64,000 bases of DNA from Paraphaeosphaeria minitans. Its lineage: Eukaryota > Ascomycota > Dothideomycetes > Pleosporales > Didymosphaeriaceae. Shown one piece after another: positions 31,782-44,100 of the stretch. The position numbers were made by a program, and so were the translations under genes. The stretch is from the NCBI GenBank assembly GCA_015832175.1, contig WJXW01000008.1:992001-1056000 (forward strand), given 5' to 3'. The stretch's first letter is position 1; each line of letters starts with the position of its first letter. Below the pieces are notes generated by a model. The model worked only from the letters and a program-made list of their open reading frames with translations. It did not search any database and had not been told where the DNA came from.

Positions 31782-32184
31782 TTTCTGAAGATACAATCGT
31801 CGTTAATAAGACAAAAATCGCTTTGTACGGTTATAAATGAACTGTAGAAAGCGTTCTAGTCGGGTTGCTAAATTGTTGGCTGTTTCAATGTTATGGAAAG
31901 TTGTGGGGCATGAGAGTGGAGAAAGATTCGAGCCGCTATATATTTCGCCCTGTGAATCGGGGCTGAGTACGCCTCACCTACCTGACCGTTTGACGCAGAA
32001 GGCCATCAAATGGGCAGCCGCTAGCATGCAGATGTAGGCGCCAGCATGCTGCAGCAGCCAACCGTATTCGGGTATTCGAGATGCACCTCGCCTTCTTTAT
32101 CACTTAAGCCTCTATCAAATACGGCTGTTCAGCCAATTAAGCGCCTAGTCTGGGATTGCGATTGAAGGCAAGTCCCATGGACAT
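31782..32184. other. Spacer, likely promoter of the dioxygenase
   Basis: About 400 bp. A 66-codon plus frame (31837-32037) has no motif. Confidence 0.4.
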
Positions 32185-32870
32185 TTGCTGCGAGTCTGCC
32201 TGATTTGGGCCAGAAGGCACTGTCGTTTGGCGAGATTGCTCCAACACGTCGTCTTGATGAAAGGTGCGCATGTTATCTCAAATCACCTACTCCGTTGTTT
32301 GTTTGCCGACATCTCGATGACGCTGCTTCCGATATTACGTCGATGCGTAGATCAGGGATGGATACCGACTGGAATGCATCCTACCAAGTTCGAGGTCAGT
32401 CTGAAGTATGGTAGGCTATATCGTGCCGTGATGTACTCGGCTGCGGATTCTGAGCGCTGGAAAATATCCAACACTGTTTTCCTCGTACTTGGACGTTTAT
32501 ATCCGGCATGCTATCGACTGAATGACTACAGTACCTACGAAGATCGCAATTCACGACGAGATACCAAGCTGCTTCGTATGTATGAACACGTTAATCGCAC
32601 TGAGGCTGCAGACCCGCTGAAACCAGATCTAACGACTAGGTTCGTGCACACTACCTTCACACCCCAATACCAGCAACATTTAGTTAATCATCAGGCATCG
32701 GAGTCGATCCTGAGCGATCCACATGAAGCTGACATCGGTATACGCTTTCCCTCCTTAGTAGTAGAAGCGAAGGTTTAAGTCTCACTGGAAGTTCAGTCGG
32801 CGCGCAAAATCAGGCGGCAATCAGCGGTGCTTTGATGCTCACGACCCCGAAAGATCTCAATGATTAGCGG
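32185..32870 (+). pseudogene. PD-(D/E)XK nuclease-like fungal protein, frameshifted fragment
   Basis: The frame 32185-32778 contains LKPDLTTRFVHTTFTPQYQQ and ends in ADIGIRFPSLVVEAK. The Asp and the E-x-K look like the PD-(D/E)XK active site. One missing base at about 32,775 then shifts to GLSLTGSSVGAQNQAAISGA, the usual continuation in this fungal family (QNQAA helix). The family is common in Pezizomycotina and its role is not well established. The N-terminal part is short, so the gene is probably dead. Confidence 0.5.
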
Positions 32871-33652
32871 ATTCTAATGTAAATCCAGCTTGTCGAAAGG
32901 GTAGACAGAGTGCCCAGAGATTTCGATGGGAGCGTTTCGGCTCCAGTCATTCTGACATGATTTATACAATTGCGCACTCGATTCTAGTCTGTTCAACGAC
33001 AGGAGAACATCGACGCCTTGCCCATTTGTAATCCCAGTACCGATCGCCTAATACGCATCGAAGTGAGGAGCTACGCTAGCCGAAGTGTCTATAAAGGTTA
33101 GTAAGTGTTGTTGGGATTAATGCAGACTATCAGTAGTTGTACTGTATACTATACATACACTTCTGTTTTAAGCCCTCAAGGAAGAGAAACTAGCGCAGAT
33201 AAAGTGCAGCGGCGACCAGGTTGCTACCTGTTAGTTTGCTTCTCGTTACTAATTTACGCGCTTCCTTACTACTGAAGAGACTACCCTCCAACGTCATGCG
33301 TTGCGGTTTCCTAGTAGGTAACGCCAATTGCACGTGACGAAACCTCACATCAACAGTTTGGAGTCGTCCGGGGACTATGGGGTAGGGGTTTTGAGCAGGT
33401 TTGGAGTCGTCCGGGGACTATGGGGTAGGGGTTTTGAGCAGGTGGATGACGTTCAAGAGTGTGGATCACTGTTTATGTGCACAAGAGCGGTTAGACTTAG
33501 CATTGTGTATGATTGGAACGAGGTGACGGAGGGGCAGGCGATCTAATACAACAACAACCAGGAATGCCTCAAAGCACATTATAACTGCTCCAGCGTCAAT
33601 GCCCTCGCAAACCTAGACGCGAGGATCACCGCAGGAATGGTATCGCACGCAT
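32871..33652. other. No recognisable gene; contains a 43-bp tandem duplication
   Basis: The non-coding stretch holds the repeat described separately (33356-33441). Nothing else is supported. Confidence 0.5.
33356..33441. repeat. 43-bp perfect tandem duplication
   Basis: Two identical 43-bp units (33356-33398 and 33399-33441) begin gtttggagtcgtccgg and end ggggttttgagcag. They are G-rich on the plus strand. The exact identity implies a recent slip. Confidence 0.95.
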
Positions 33653-34872
33653 TCACCAAGCCGTGGTACCACCGTCCATGATCATATTGAAACCAGTCTA
33701 TGTCTTGTCAGCATTTGTCGGGCCACCCTCGAAAAACCTCACCATATAACTGCTTGCACGACTGAGCAGGAACAGGCCTGCAGCCTTGTACTCCTCCGGA
33801 GTGCTGAGCCGACCGAGCATATTATTATTCTCCCACTCCGCCCTGTCCGCCTCGCCTCTCTCGAAGTTCTCCTCTACCATTGGCGTCACAATGTGTCCGG
33901 GGCTAAGGGAGTTGACGCGGATTCCTCCTGAGCCGTCTGGGTTCGTGCGGGCCCATTCCATGGCAAGGTTCTTGGCAAGTTGTACCACTGCTGCCTTGGA
34001 GGAGTTGTATACAGGCGCGATGAAGCCCCTATTGGCGATGGTGCCGCTCATCGACGCGATTAGACATATTGAACCCTGGATCTTGTACTTGTGCATGTGG
34101 CGTGCACAGACGCGTGCTGAAAGGAAGACGCCCGTGTAGTTGACCAATAGCACCTTGGCGATGTCCGCGGCCGAGTAGTCCAGCGCCGGCGTGACTTGTT
34201 GGATTGCAGCCGCTATTTTCAGTCAGCCTCTCGTCTCCAATGTTAAGCGCGTTTGTCGTGAGCGCACCAGCGATGAGTCCATCTAATCGTTGTCTCTCTG
34301 CTGCAACGTCTGCAACAACAGTCTCCAGGGCTTCTTCGTTGGTCACGTCTACGTAATGGTAGACCAATTCACTTCCGAATTCGCGCTTCATTCGTTCGGC
34401 AGACTCCTTGAACGCTGGGTCTGGCTGTTCCAGTCGATCAAGACAGTGGACTTTCCTCTTGTTAGTTGTGCCGTTGTCTGAACGTCTCTCGGCAATACTC
34501 ACCCCTTCCGCCAGCCTCGACGAGACCTTCTGCCATAGACAGCCCTAATCCGCGACCACCACCTGTGTCTAGTCAACATCAATTATAAAGGCAGTGGTCA
34601 TAATCTGCAATGGGGGAACCACGGTAGGTTTCACCTGTGACGACGAAAACCTTTCCCCTAACATCAAACTGGCTGAAAGGTTTGCTGCCCACACTTTCGC
34701 CTTTCTCGTACGGTGCGCGGTCTTCTGAGTAGCCTGAGCGTGAACTGGCGAAGCGGTATTGAAGCGGCGCAACGAACGGTCTCCGTCGCAAGGGCTCAGG
34801 CTGGGTTCGTGATAATGAGCGCCAGGCTGATGATGCGCCGGCAGCACAACGGACGAGCGTTCTTGAGGCCAT
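33653..34872 (-). CDS. Short-chain dehydrogenase/reductase with mitochondrial-type leader
   Basis: Proposed complement(join(33653..33697,33743..34212,34268..34450,34503..34562,34635..34872)), 331 residues; all five exons keep phase. Splicing yields VFVVTGGGRGLGLSMAEGLV (the TGxxxGxG NAD(P) site), then VHCLDRLEQ, DVTNEEALE, LIAAAAIQQV, NYTGVFLSARVCARHM, the YNSSKAA catalytic Tyr-x3-Lys and VNSLSPGHIVTPM, ending GFNMIMDGGTTAW. This resembles the sorbose/mannitol reductase branch of classical SDRs. The first about 70 residues (MASRTLVRCAAGASSAWRSL, Arg-rich, few acids) look like a mitochondrial presequence, unusual for that branch. Intact. Confidence 0.87.
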
Positions 34873-35930
34873 TGTGCAGCAAGAATGGTCTAGGAACGCT
34901 GGTTGGAGAGAAAGCTAACGCGGGAACAAAGGACAGCAGTCAAAGCTGGTAGATGCAGCTCTTGTCCTCGTAGAAGAGAACTTACGAAACAGCGGCATAA
35001 TGTAAGTCCACGCGTGCACCTAAGCCCCGCCTGCCCAGCATGTACTTTTTGAGTGCGAATTGGCTTATGAGCGCGCCAGAGCTAATCGTTTCCCCAATAG
35101 TCCGGCGTCTCCGTTCCTTTCGCGCGACGATGCCCGCCGTAATCAACGCTACGAGGTGTTCCACGCATATCAACTACGGGCCTGTAGGGCACAACCCGAA
35201 AAGTGGGGACAAGCGGGGACCACTCGCTCCTATTGGCCTCCAATTGTGGATCGCTTACACAGTAGCCCTTGGGTCCGCGCCGGGACATGATGCTTTCATC
35301 ACAGAAATCTCAGAATGACATGAGAGCCCACATGTACGTGCGCAGGTCGGCAAGGAGTGGGATTGCATTAAGACTATGTTAGGTACGCGTCACTGCTCCG
35401 ACTGGCTGCCGTGATACCAATCACCGTTCTCGTTACGGCGCTACGGCACACTATTCTCCAAGTTTTCACGATGGGAAATTTTGGTGTTCATATGTATAAG
35501 GCGGACTGCATTTGCCATCTCCTGTTCGAATTTCGATTGGCGCTATCAAACAACGCCATCCAAACACATATCCACACGGTGTGACGCGAATGGGGACGTG
35601 CGGTGCTTCTATACTACCGTTCTCCAGACTATTGCCCTCAACGCAAAGCGTACAGGTCCTTATCTTTCACGACCTTCTCCACAGCCTCTCTCTGCTCTTC
35701 TCATCCTTCCGGCCGGCCATGAAATTAGCGAGACTCATGGGTTATTGAAAGAACGAAAGGGTCCAGTTGTCGACTGTGCTCTGTCCTCAGAATCATAACA
35801 GATACGAACCCCAAGAGCAAGGTCTGCCCTGTCTGGGATATTGCCTGCCGGTAATCGGAATAACATAGAAAGATCGTAGCAAAAGCTCTCAGGAATCAGC
35901 CCATGTCTTCTCTGGCTGGCGGAAGGTCCT
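34873..35930. other. No recognisable gene
   Basis: Promoter side of the SDR gene, then about 1 kb with overlapping short frames (35060-35290, 35481-35798) lacking motifs. Confidence 0.45.
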
Positions 35931-35934
35931 AGAG

Positions 35935-36515
35935 CTACGTTGCAGGATAGATCGAGGTGACGTTTGGACGGCAAGATATGCTCGCAGCCTGAAAATCCCT
36001 GTGGGTGTTTGTTTCTGGTTGCGCTGTAGCTTCTGGCTCTGATGGCAGGAAAGCATTTGTGAAGGACATCTCCATCGGAGCTGACATTTCTCTGGATTGC
36101 TTGCCCAGCACCTTGTTGTAGGGATCCTCCTCGACCTTCGAAGCATTTGTGAAGGATATTTGTTCTGTATGTATGCGTTCAAGGGAGGCCTCTGACGTAC
36201 ACATCTCCACTAGGTGACACTGTGCCGCTGAAGTTGTGCCGCAATGGATGCAGCCGTCACCCGATCTCTTCTCGAGCCGCGACGACGCTGTTTGCGATGC
36301 TGTTGCTCAGTATCCAGGAGTATTTTCTGTATGTACGAGCGGTAACCGTCATCTGAGCGAGCAGGCTCGATGTTTAGAAGTTCGGTGAGTGCAGCTATGA
36401 GATGCTGTGTGGTCTCGTCCAGCCTGCACGAATCTTCGGTAGACGAGTGGTCGAGGACATGTCTATACCAAGACATGATGTCGGATATTGTTGGTACTCG
36501 ATATGTCGACATCAC
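35935..36515 (-). CDS. Hypothetical protein (two overlapping frames)
   Basis: The first frame (36515-36210, 101 codons) reads MMSTYRVPTISDIMSWYRHV and ends in a basic helix KQRRRGSRRDRVTAASIAAQ. The second frame (36210-35935) starts MEMCTSEASLERIHTEQ. They may be two exons. The helical, charged composition suggests real coding sequence, but no family is recognised. Confidence 0.28.
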
Positions 36516-38202
36516 AGGTACAAAGTCTGGTATAGTAGGTAGGATGAGAAAGTGTTTTATCGATCAAGAGACTTTCATCCGGGACATGGGCAAGGGCGAT
36601 ATCGCCGACAACACATTTTGCTCGGGCGTGTGATTGGTGGAGATGTGCATTGCCAAGCAGCGACGAGCAGCACCAGGCGATCGACAAGTAGAATTTGATC
36701 ATTGTTTCGGAGGTGTTTTCCAGCCAATAAATGTACTTTCTAGCAAGGCAAAGTTAACCTCAAGCCCCAACCCACCTGTTTTCGAGTGTTTTACGGCGCT
36801 TGTACGCACCTTCGACATATAGTCTCTCTACAACCAGACATCCCTGTCACGAGTGCCCCCCTCCGACTACTACAGCGTGCAATTCCAGGTGTCAAAAGGA
36901 TACATTCAGTAGTGCCGACGGAGACCGAGCGAAATAGGGATGCTCCGTCTCTAGCTGTTCACGAAGCTAGAGTCGTTACGTTACCACGCCTACTAGGACA
37001 ACCCTTCTCATCTTCACGCGGAAAGTCTCATCAGCAGCGCAGCGTCATGGAGATAGCTGCGTCTCAGGAAATCCGGATTCCTTCAAATCTTATTGTGCTA
37101 GGGATGTGCTCCGGTGCGGCGTTGGAGGAGTATCTTGTGTTCTTCTTCGCTACAGAAAGCAAAACAGCGATGCCTACCTCCGCATGTCTGTCCCATTCTG
37201 GGCGTTCGGATCCATTTTTAAGTACGATACCCAAGCGGGTCTACCGTAAATTAAGGGTCCCCGAGAAAAAAAAGTAGATAGCAAAGAAAGATGGGCCACA
37301 AAATTGCATAGCTCTATAAACCTGTTCTGATTCCCGTAAATACATACCATCGTGTCGTTGCAGAACGTCACTTACACAACACTTTGTTTGCAAGTAAACG
37401 CACCGTTCTACCGGAGCAAGCAGTGCTCGTGAATTGGACAGACATGGAGGACCACGAGCTGTGCCCGTTAGGAAATGGTACAGCTTCCCGTCCTCAGCCG
37501 TGAGTATTCTTAGAACGAGAGAAGACGTTGACTGAGTGGCATCGGGGTCACGGCATCTTCCGCGCGTCCTGACTACGATCAACACTCCTACCAAAGTCCG
37601 TCGCCGATACGTGAAGAAAGTTTGTGGCAACTGCGGATACATGGGAATTCTATCCATCTGCAAAATCGCATGTTTGTGCGTCCGCGGGGCTTGGCCAGGG
37701 TTGGCCGGTGGGGCGCGAACGTGCCGAGGCCTCCGGCGCGATACCGAATGTGGTATCGTCTCATGCCTCTGACAACCGTCGAATTGACAGAAGCTGCTCT
37801 TTGCGGTACCGAACGCCTCTTGCACCGCTCAATTAGCGGGCTATTTTCAACGTATACCACTACCCTAGCTAAGTGCACCGTAGCAGTGATCCGCTAAGGA
37901 AATGAAAACAACGAGTGGCATATAAAACCTTAGGCTCGAATTAGCCCCAGATGCCGTTCGGATTGCATGATCCTAGGCACGTTGGTTTCTTGGGAATGAC
38001 AAATATTTGACGTCACAGACCACTAATGATCGTAGGAAGAGACGATGCCAGTCGGACCAGGCCCACGCCAACGGGATCTAAGACCACTGCAGTTCCCTAC
38101 CAAGAAGTGTTTTGTTCATTATTCAAAGAATCACACGGCCTTTTAGTAGTGATCACCGCGAAATATCGTCTCCCGATTCATTTGTCAAAGTCTAAACAGC
38201 TT
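36516..38202. other. No recognisable gene
   Basis: Competing frames on both strands (36786-37277 plus, 37241-37825 minus, 37622-37897 plus) show no motif or consistent splice pattern. None is annotated as a gene. Confidence 0.45.
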
Positions 38203-38923
38203 CTACCCCAACGACGTCATTACGACCGGAGTTTCAACCTGTTTAACATTCCCATATTCGTCACTCCTAGTAGGAAAGACGAGGTAGCTTCCGTCCCAAG
38301 CAAAGAACGAAGATGTTAAAGATGATACGATGCCATCCCCGGCAGCTGTAGTCCACGGATGCGCCCACAGCTTAAAAGCACTCCGACGAAGAGCATCTTT
38401 ATCAAGCTTCTCTACCTCTGGAATCGAGACAGTTGGTGACGTAGGATCTGGCTCTGACAGCAGAAGATGCGCTTGTCTTACCATCTGCAAGACTGCTAAA
38501 GGATCTCGGCTAGTGCGAAGGCGCCTGAACAACTCTTCTGCCTCAGCAGCGGGGCTGGTACAAAGAAGGTCAAATAAATCTTGCAGCTGATCCCTTTCGT
38601 CTTCCACTCGGTCGAATTTTTTCTTTAGGGTCATTCTCCTGGTCTCGTCGCCACTATCGACGGCGTATACACAATTTATATCAAGTTCACTACAGCGCGC
38701 ACAGACAGGCCGCACGCCAGAGCACTTTTTGACACTTAGCACTAAGGACTGATTGGACCACAGTTATCGATTAAGTCGTACGCACCTTTATCTTTTTCTT
38801 GCGACATGGTTCGCAAGCTAATTTGGATCGTGGACGTCTCGATTCGTTAATGGTGGGTGATGGAGAACGCATGCCGACACGAGGAAGCAGCGGCCGCCAA
38901 TTGTTGTCTGATCGAGGGTCCAT
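38203..38923 (-). pseudogene. Zn2Cys6 transcription factor, C-terminally truncated
   Basis: Proposed complement(join(38203..38724,38786..38923)), 219 residues. Splicing a 61-nt intron (GTGCGT...AAAAAG) joins ACEPCRKKKIK to CSGVRPVCARCSELDINCVY, restoring the six-cysteine cluster. A coiled-coil linker KKKFDRVEDERDQLQDLFDL follows, then the start of the middle region: AFKLWAHPWTTAAGDGIVSS and FFAWDG. Family members continue for 400-500 more residues; here the frame stops soon after. It could still bind DNA and dimerise, so a repressor-like truncated product is conceivable, but it is most likely a fragment. Confidence 0.7.
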
Positions 38924-39590
38924 CTGCAGCAAAACGATTATCCACCAAAAGTTGCGTTGGCACGGAGGGATGAAAGGGCAAAGAACGGCTGGGTGAAAAT
39001 GCAGGCCCCTAATTCTCCTTCCGGGAGGCGGTCGTGCCCCATTACGAAATCATGACATATTTCCCTTGCATCCTATCGCAGGATTTCTTGCCACGTCGTC
39101 CCACGTGAACGCGGCTCTATTCAACGCCGCCTATTTAAGAATTCCCTACTTGTCAATAATTCATGTCATTGAAATTGAATTAGAGCTCCATGAGTTCAAG
39201 CAGGAAATCATACGCATGCAAGTTGAGGCAAAGCTTTGTGTTGTCTGCCGTGTAGGTGGAACGCCACGTTCAGTAAGGCGCTTGATATATCATAGAAGCT
39301 CGTCTTCTTGGCGTTGGGTGAGATTTTGGCCTTTGTTGAGAGTGACTTGTGCTGCTTAGATGGCGCGTCTATGCTGGTGCGTCAACGTAATTAGATCGGC
39401 TATACCAGAAAATTTCTTCTGGTGGTCGCAACTCGATTGCTATAATCGCCGCCTTAATTAAATCCATATTGGTAGATCGGCGATCGTGAACTAGTAGATT
39501 ACATCTGCCCATAATACATCGCTCGTTCCGTACCGATTCGGGCTAGTACGGGAATCGCCCGTGCACGCCAAAACGCCGTTCGCAGCGGGT
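38924..39590. other. No recognisable gene
   Basis: A 97-codon plus frame at 39066-39359 has no motif. Confidence 0.45.
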
Positions 39591-40010
39591 CACACACGAA
39601 ATACGGCCGCATAGGAACCTAGTGGGCAGCTTCGCAACATCAAAGACCAACAATACTTAGGGAACGTATTCCAACCCTAATGGCACGAGGGCAAGCTAGC
39701 ATATACGTGGGGTTCACACCAGGCGAAGACTGAAGGTATTACAGCTGCAAATCACGAGCAAATATACCTCTGCGAACCTTAAAACAAAAATGTTGTATAT
39801 ACGGAAATGGTAAGCAAGGAACAAAAACACAAGCGTAGGTACATTACTCCTTGAGGCGAGATGTACGTCAGCTGTAGATAGAAGCCAGATCACAAACGGA
39901 GGCGAGGGCCACTGCTCCTTCGACTCGGGGAAGGGTGACAGCGACGAGGCTGTCTGTTCGCCTGCAGTATGTTATGGCACCGACGGTATACCAGGTGTCG
40001 ATGAGCGCCT
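39590..40010. mobile_element. Scrambled fragment of the LINE-derived element
   Basis: Bases 39,600-39,635 (tacggccgcataggaacctagtg) and about 39,870-39,910 (gtagatagaagccagatcac) match the plus-strand order of element 3184-4294. From about 39,912 (cactgctccttcgactcg, then cgaggctgtctg) the match switches to the opposite strand. It is therefore a chimera of two inverted pieces, with many differences. It lies close to the full LINE. Confidence 0.6.
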
Positions 40011-40827
40011 TGTCTTTAAGGCTTGGAACAGAGTTCAGCCTTATCAACGTAGTGGTTGGTCAGCTTGCGACACGCATCATACTGTACCTTGACAATCTCA
40101 TTCTGACTTCCTTTGCCGTGCCACATTCACGACTATAGGTCCAAAGCGCCAATCTGCCTCGGCTCGGTGTACAGCCAATCGTTCATCAGTTTAAATCGGA
40201 CGTGTGTCCTGCTGCGAACGACGTCTTTGAGAGTTGCCGTTTCCGGTATGCTGGGCATGCCGCCTTCGAATGCCTTGATCGGACGTGCACTGCGTAGGAC
40301 TCTCAATACTTTCATGGCAAGCCGCTGTAGCCACTGCGAGCGTCATTTCCTTCCGCAGAGGCGGTAGAGCAGGCAAACATCGGAGCGGGCTTTCGGCATC
40401 TCGCTCCAGATGCCTCTGGGGCACGGTGAATAAACCTCAGCATCAAGGGTCCTCTAAGACAGCCTCGAGGTAAGGCTGCGAAGAGGTGAGCCACCAATAA
40501 TAAGCAAGCGTTGCCGTCGATATACGTCAGCGAACCTTAGCCATAGTTTACCATCGGCGTGATACCAGATTGCTTGCGGCACTCGATTGAGAAGAGCCGA
40601 CGGTGTATGTCTAGGCTTGCAAGGGGGGGTGAATTCATCGCGTTGCGTTGCAACAAACGGACAGCAGAACGTCTATATTCACGCATTGTTTAGCTTTGCC
40701 AAACTCAATCAAATGTTGTGGAGCAAACAACCAAGTCTGGGAATTCCACACAGTGGCGCTTGTCTCTCAATGCAAACATGATCTGCACCGGACACAATAT
40801 GACGTGAAGCCAATCGTTCCTCAGTAT
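40011..40827. other. No recognisable gene
   Basis: Short frames only. The phrase ccaatcgttcatcag at 40,173 recurs as ccaatcgttcctcag at 40,811, beside the LINE insertion point, hinting at older repeat debris. Confidence 0.4.
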
Positions 40828-41166
40828 GAACCAGACCTGGATAGATAGATAGATAGATAGATTGATCCTACTCGGTTTCAGCCGCGATTTCTGCGCAGCT
40901 ATGCCCGGCTGACAGGCCTTGGCGAGCAGCCGACGCGTCCCGGATCATCGCTGATCCGGCCCGCCCCACTTCATCCTGGAAAACAAGACCAGCTGTCCCC
41001 AGAAACCTGCCTTTTCTCCCTTGACCACTATCTATATCCGCCTGCCAGCATATCTAGATGATGGTTCTGATACTAATGTACACTGTCTTTTAGGCTTCGT
41101 GGAGGCGCTCGCGCCTCGTCTGTCGCGTCCACATACCTACAGTCTCCCCCCAGCGCTCGGCTTCAT

Positions 41167-44100
41167 CTACGCGTCTGCGATCCCGAATTGCCCAAGGATC
41201 TGCGTCTGTTCCATATACTCGATGGCTTTGGTGGCTAGTTGTGGCTTGTTAAGGATGGTCCGGAGGTTGTGTCGTCCTGGGCGGTCGCCGAAGATCCGGT
41301 TCCGGAGGTCGTTGTGAGTCCTGCAGTGCAGCAGGACGTGGGCCACCGTCTGTCTGATAGCTCCACAGTCGCACCGGGAGCTGGCTACATCTGGCACTTT
41401 ACGGCTGAAGAGGAAGTCTTTCAGCCCAATCTTCTCAGTCCTGAGTTGGACAAGAAGAGCGCTGTCTCGCTTTCTGAGGCCTTTATGTATCTTGAGTACT
41501 CTCTTTGTGGGTGACGGCGTGTTCCTGAACGTGGCCCGGCCCTTTGTCTCCTTCCGCCACTTTGCGTTCCATGCAATCTCCGCCTGCTGCTTGCATCTTC
41601 TTTTCAGCGTAGACCTGAGGGTAAAGAGTCTTGGGGGCTCGCTCGCAGTCGGCGCTCTTCTGCCGTTCTCTCTCCATCCTGTGGCTTCCTTTGCGGCCAT
41701 GTCTGCTGCTTCGTTGCCTGGGATTCCTTCGTGGGCTGGTACCCATCGGATTCGCACCGGACGTCCTCGGTCCTGGAGGTCCTGGATTTGGCGGGCGATC
41801 TCCTCGAGAATGTAGGCTCCAGTCCGTCCTTCAGCCTTGATGACCGACCATATGGCGGCCTGGTTGTCTGTGTAGATGGCGACGTTTCGTCTGCTTCCGT
41901 TCCGATCTGCGTATCCTTGCGCGATTTGCAGCGCCAGGCTGATGCCGTACAGCTCTGCGGCATAAACGGTCGATGTCGTAGACAGCCCCAAGTACGCGCT
42001 TCGCGTCTGCCCTGTATGCGGGCATACTGCAGCAGCGCCGATCCTGTCCTCTATTCCGCTTCCGTCTGTGTAGATGCTAAGGTCATGGCCTGTCGCGGTT
42101 TCCCTGTCGTGTCGCTCTCGGGCTGTCTCGTCATCTTTATCTATGTAGGTCTTTGGTCCCTGCTGCCAGGGAGGTGTGACGAAGGGGGGAATCGGTTCCT
42201 GCGTCGTAAGGGCCTCCCCCCACTTGTCTCTCATCTCGCTGTAGATCCTCTGCCAGGAGCCTGTATGCTTCTTGCGTTCGGCAATTTGGGCGTCATCAGT
42301 GGGCTGGAAACCCACAGTGTTTGCGATGGGTCTGCTGGACAGAAGCCGGGTGATCGTGTCTGCATTGTGCTGCCATATCCGTTGCTCGATAGGGAGGAGG
42401 AAGGTTTCGATGTCGAGTGCGGCCCTCGATGTAGCCTTGAACGCTCCGCAGATGATTCGTGCCGCCCTTGCCTGTATGCTCTGCAGCGTGTCGAGTGCCT
42501 TCTTGGTATAGGTGTGCTTCTTGCCATTCTCATTTGTCCATATCGAGCAGGCGTACAACATCTGGGGCAGCGCAGTGCCCTCGTATATTTTTCTGAGATC
42601 TATGAGGCTGGCGCCCCATGTCGAACTTCCGAGGTTGCTTAACGCGTTGACGGTTTTCGTCGCTTTTCGTCTGATCTCCTCGATGTGTGGCTTCCATGTA
42701 AGTTTAGCGTCCATCATCAGCCCCAGATATTTGCAATTCGGTCTTGGTTTGATCTCGCCCCAGATGGTTTCGATCGGGTGGTTGATGTCAATCTTTTTGC
42801 GTGCCCGTGTGAAGTGTGTCAGCTGGAACTTGTCTGGAGCAAAGACCGATGCATGCGTGTTCGCCCATTGCTGTGCCTTTTGTAGAGTCTTGCCCAGGAT
42901 GTCGCACGTCTTCTCTGTGGTTTCTGCCCAGGCCAGGATCGCTACGTCGTCTATGTACCCGGTCGGAAGGACGTTTGCTTCTTCCCTGCATATATCTATG
43001 AGGTCGGCGTTGTAGAACAGGTAGAGGATAGGCGAAAGTGGAGAACCTTGGGGTATGCCTGTGCTAGTCGCGTACTGTGGGGAATTGAATCCATCGATCC
43101 TGATGCGCGTGTGTCTGTCACTGAGGAAGCTTGCAATCCATCTGACAGTCTTTTCGTCAATCTTTCTCTTCCGCAGGTTATGCAGTAGTCTCGCATGTGA
43201 TACGTTGTCGAACGCGCCGGAGACGTCGAGCAACAGGAGGCTGGCCACATGTGTTTTCTTCTGATTCCATGCTCCGTAGATTTTTTCCGTAACGGCGTGC
43301 AGAGCGTGCTCTGTGGATCGTTTCTTCCTCCCTCCTAAGTGGGTTGGTGGGAGCAGCTCGTATGTTTCTACCAGATAATTCAGCCGCTGGGAGATGATCG
43401 CGTCCATGATCTTGCCCATGGTATTGAGCAACGCGATTGGGCGGTACGCTTTTGGTTTCGTGTAGTTGTCTTTCCCTGGTTTGCGCAGCACCGCTGTGAG
43501 AGATCCCCGGAAGTGGGCCGGGCAGTAGCCCAGCTGTATGCTTTGATTGAAGATCTTCAGCATGTGTGCCGTGAGTTGGGCTCGTCCTGTTTGGAGGGCC
43601 TTGTTCGTGATCCCGTCGGGTCCAGGGCCTTTGAGAGGGGAGGCTATGCGGATGGCATCCTCTATCTCTTTCTCGCTTATCGGTGGTAGCCCAATTTGGC
43701 CACTGTACTCTGCATCGCGTACATCTTCCAGATTTGCTTCTGGGGGCGCAGGGAAAAAGATGTCCCTGAACAATTCCGCCTTTTCGCTTGGCTCCGTGAT
43801 TTCGCATTGGGTCCCCGGGTGTTGGATTGCAGGTATAACTCTTGCGGACTGTGCCTCTCTTGTTCTTGCCCATTTTGCTATCTTCCACAGTCCTTCCGGT
43901 GACTCGGCCGCCGTCTCCACTTGTTCCCTATGCTTATCCCGTAGCGCTTTCTTAATGGTCCTGGCTTTGTGATTTCGTGCTGCCCGGTACGCCTCCCATG
44001 ACTCTTCGGTGCAAAGCTGGTTGTGTATCCTCTTGAGCTGCTTTGACTCTGCTAGAACCTCTCTGCACTCGTCATTCCACCCTTCTCTACTTTTGCTCGA

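Noticed and set aside
37241..37825. 194-codon minus frame as a gene
   Set aside because: Overlaps several equally long frames on the other strand, no motif, and low-complexity basic composition.
5914..38923. A complete secondary-metabolite cluster (P450, MFS, SDR, TauD, regulators)
   Set aside because: No backbone synthase (PKS, NRPS, terpene) is present, and the members are widely spaced, mixed in orientation and mostly broken.
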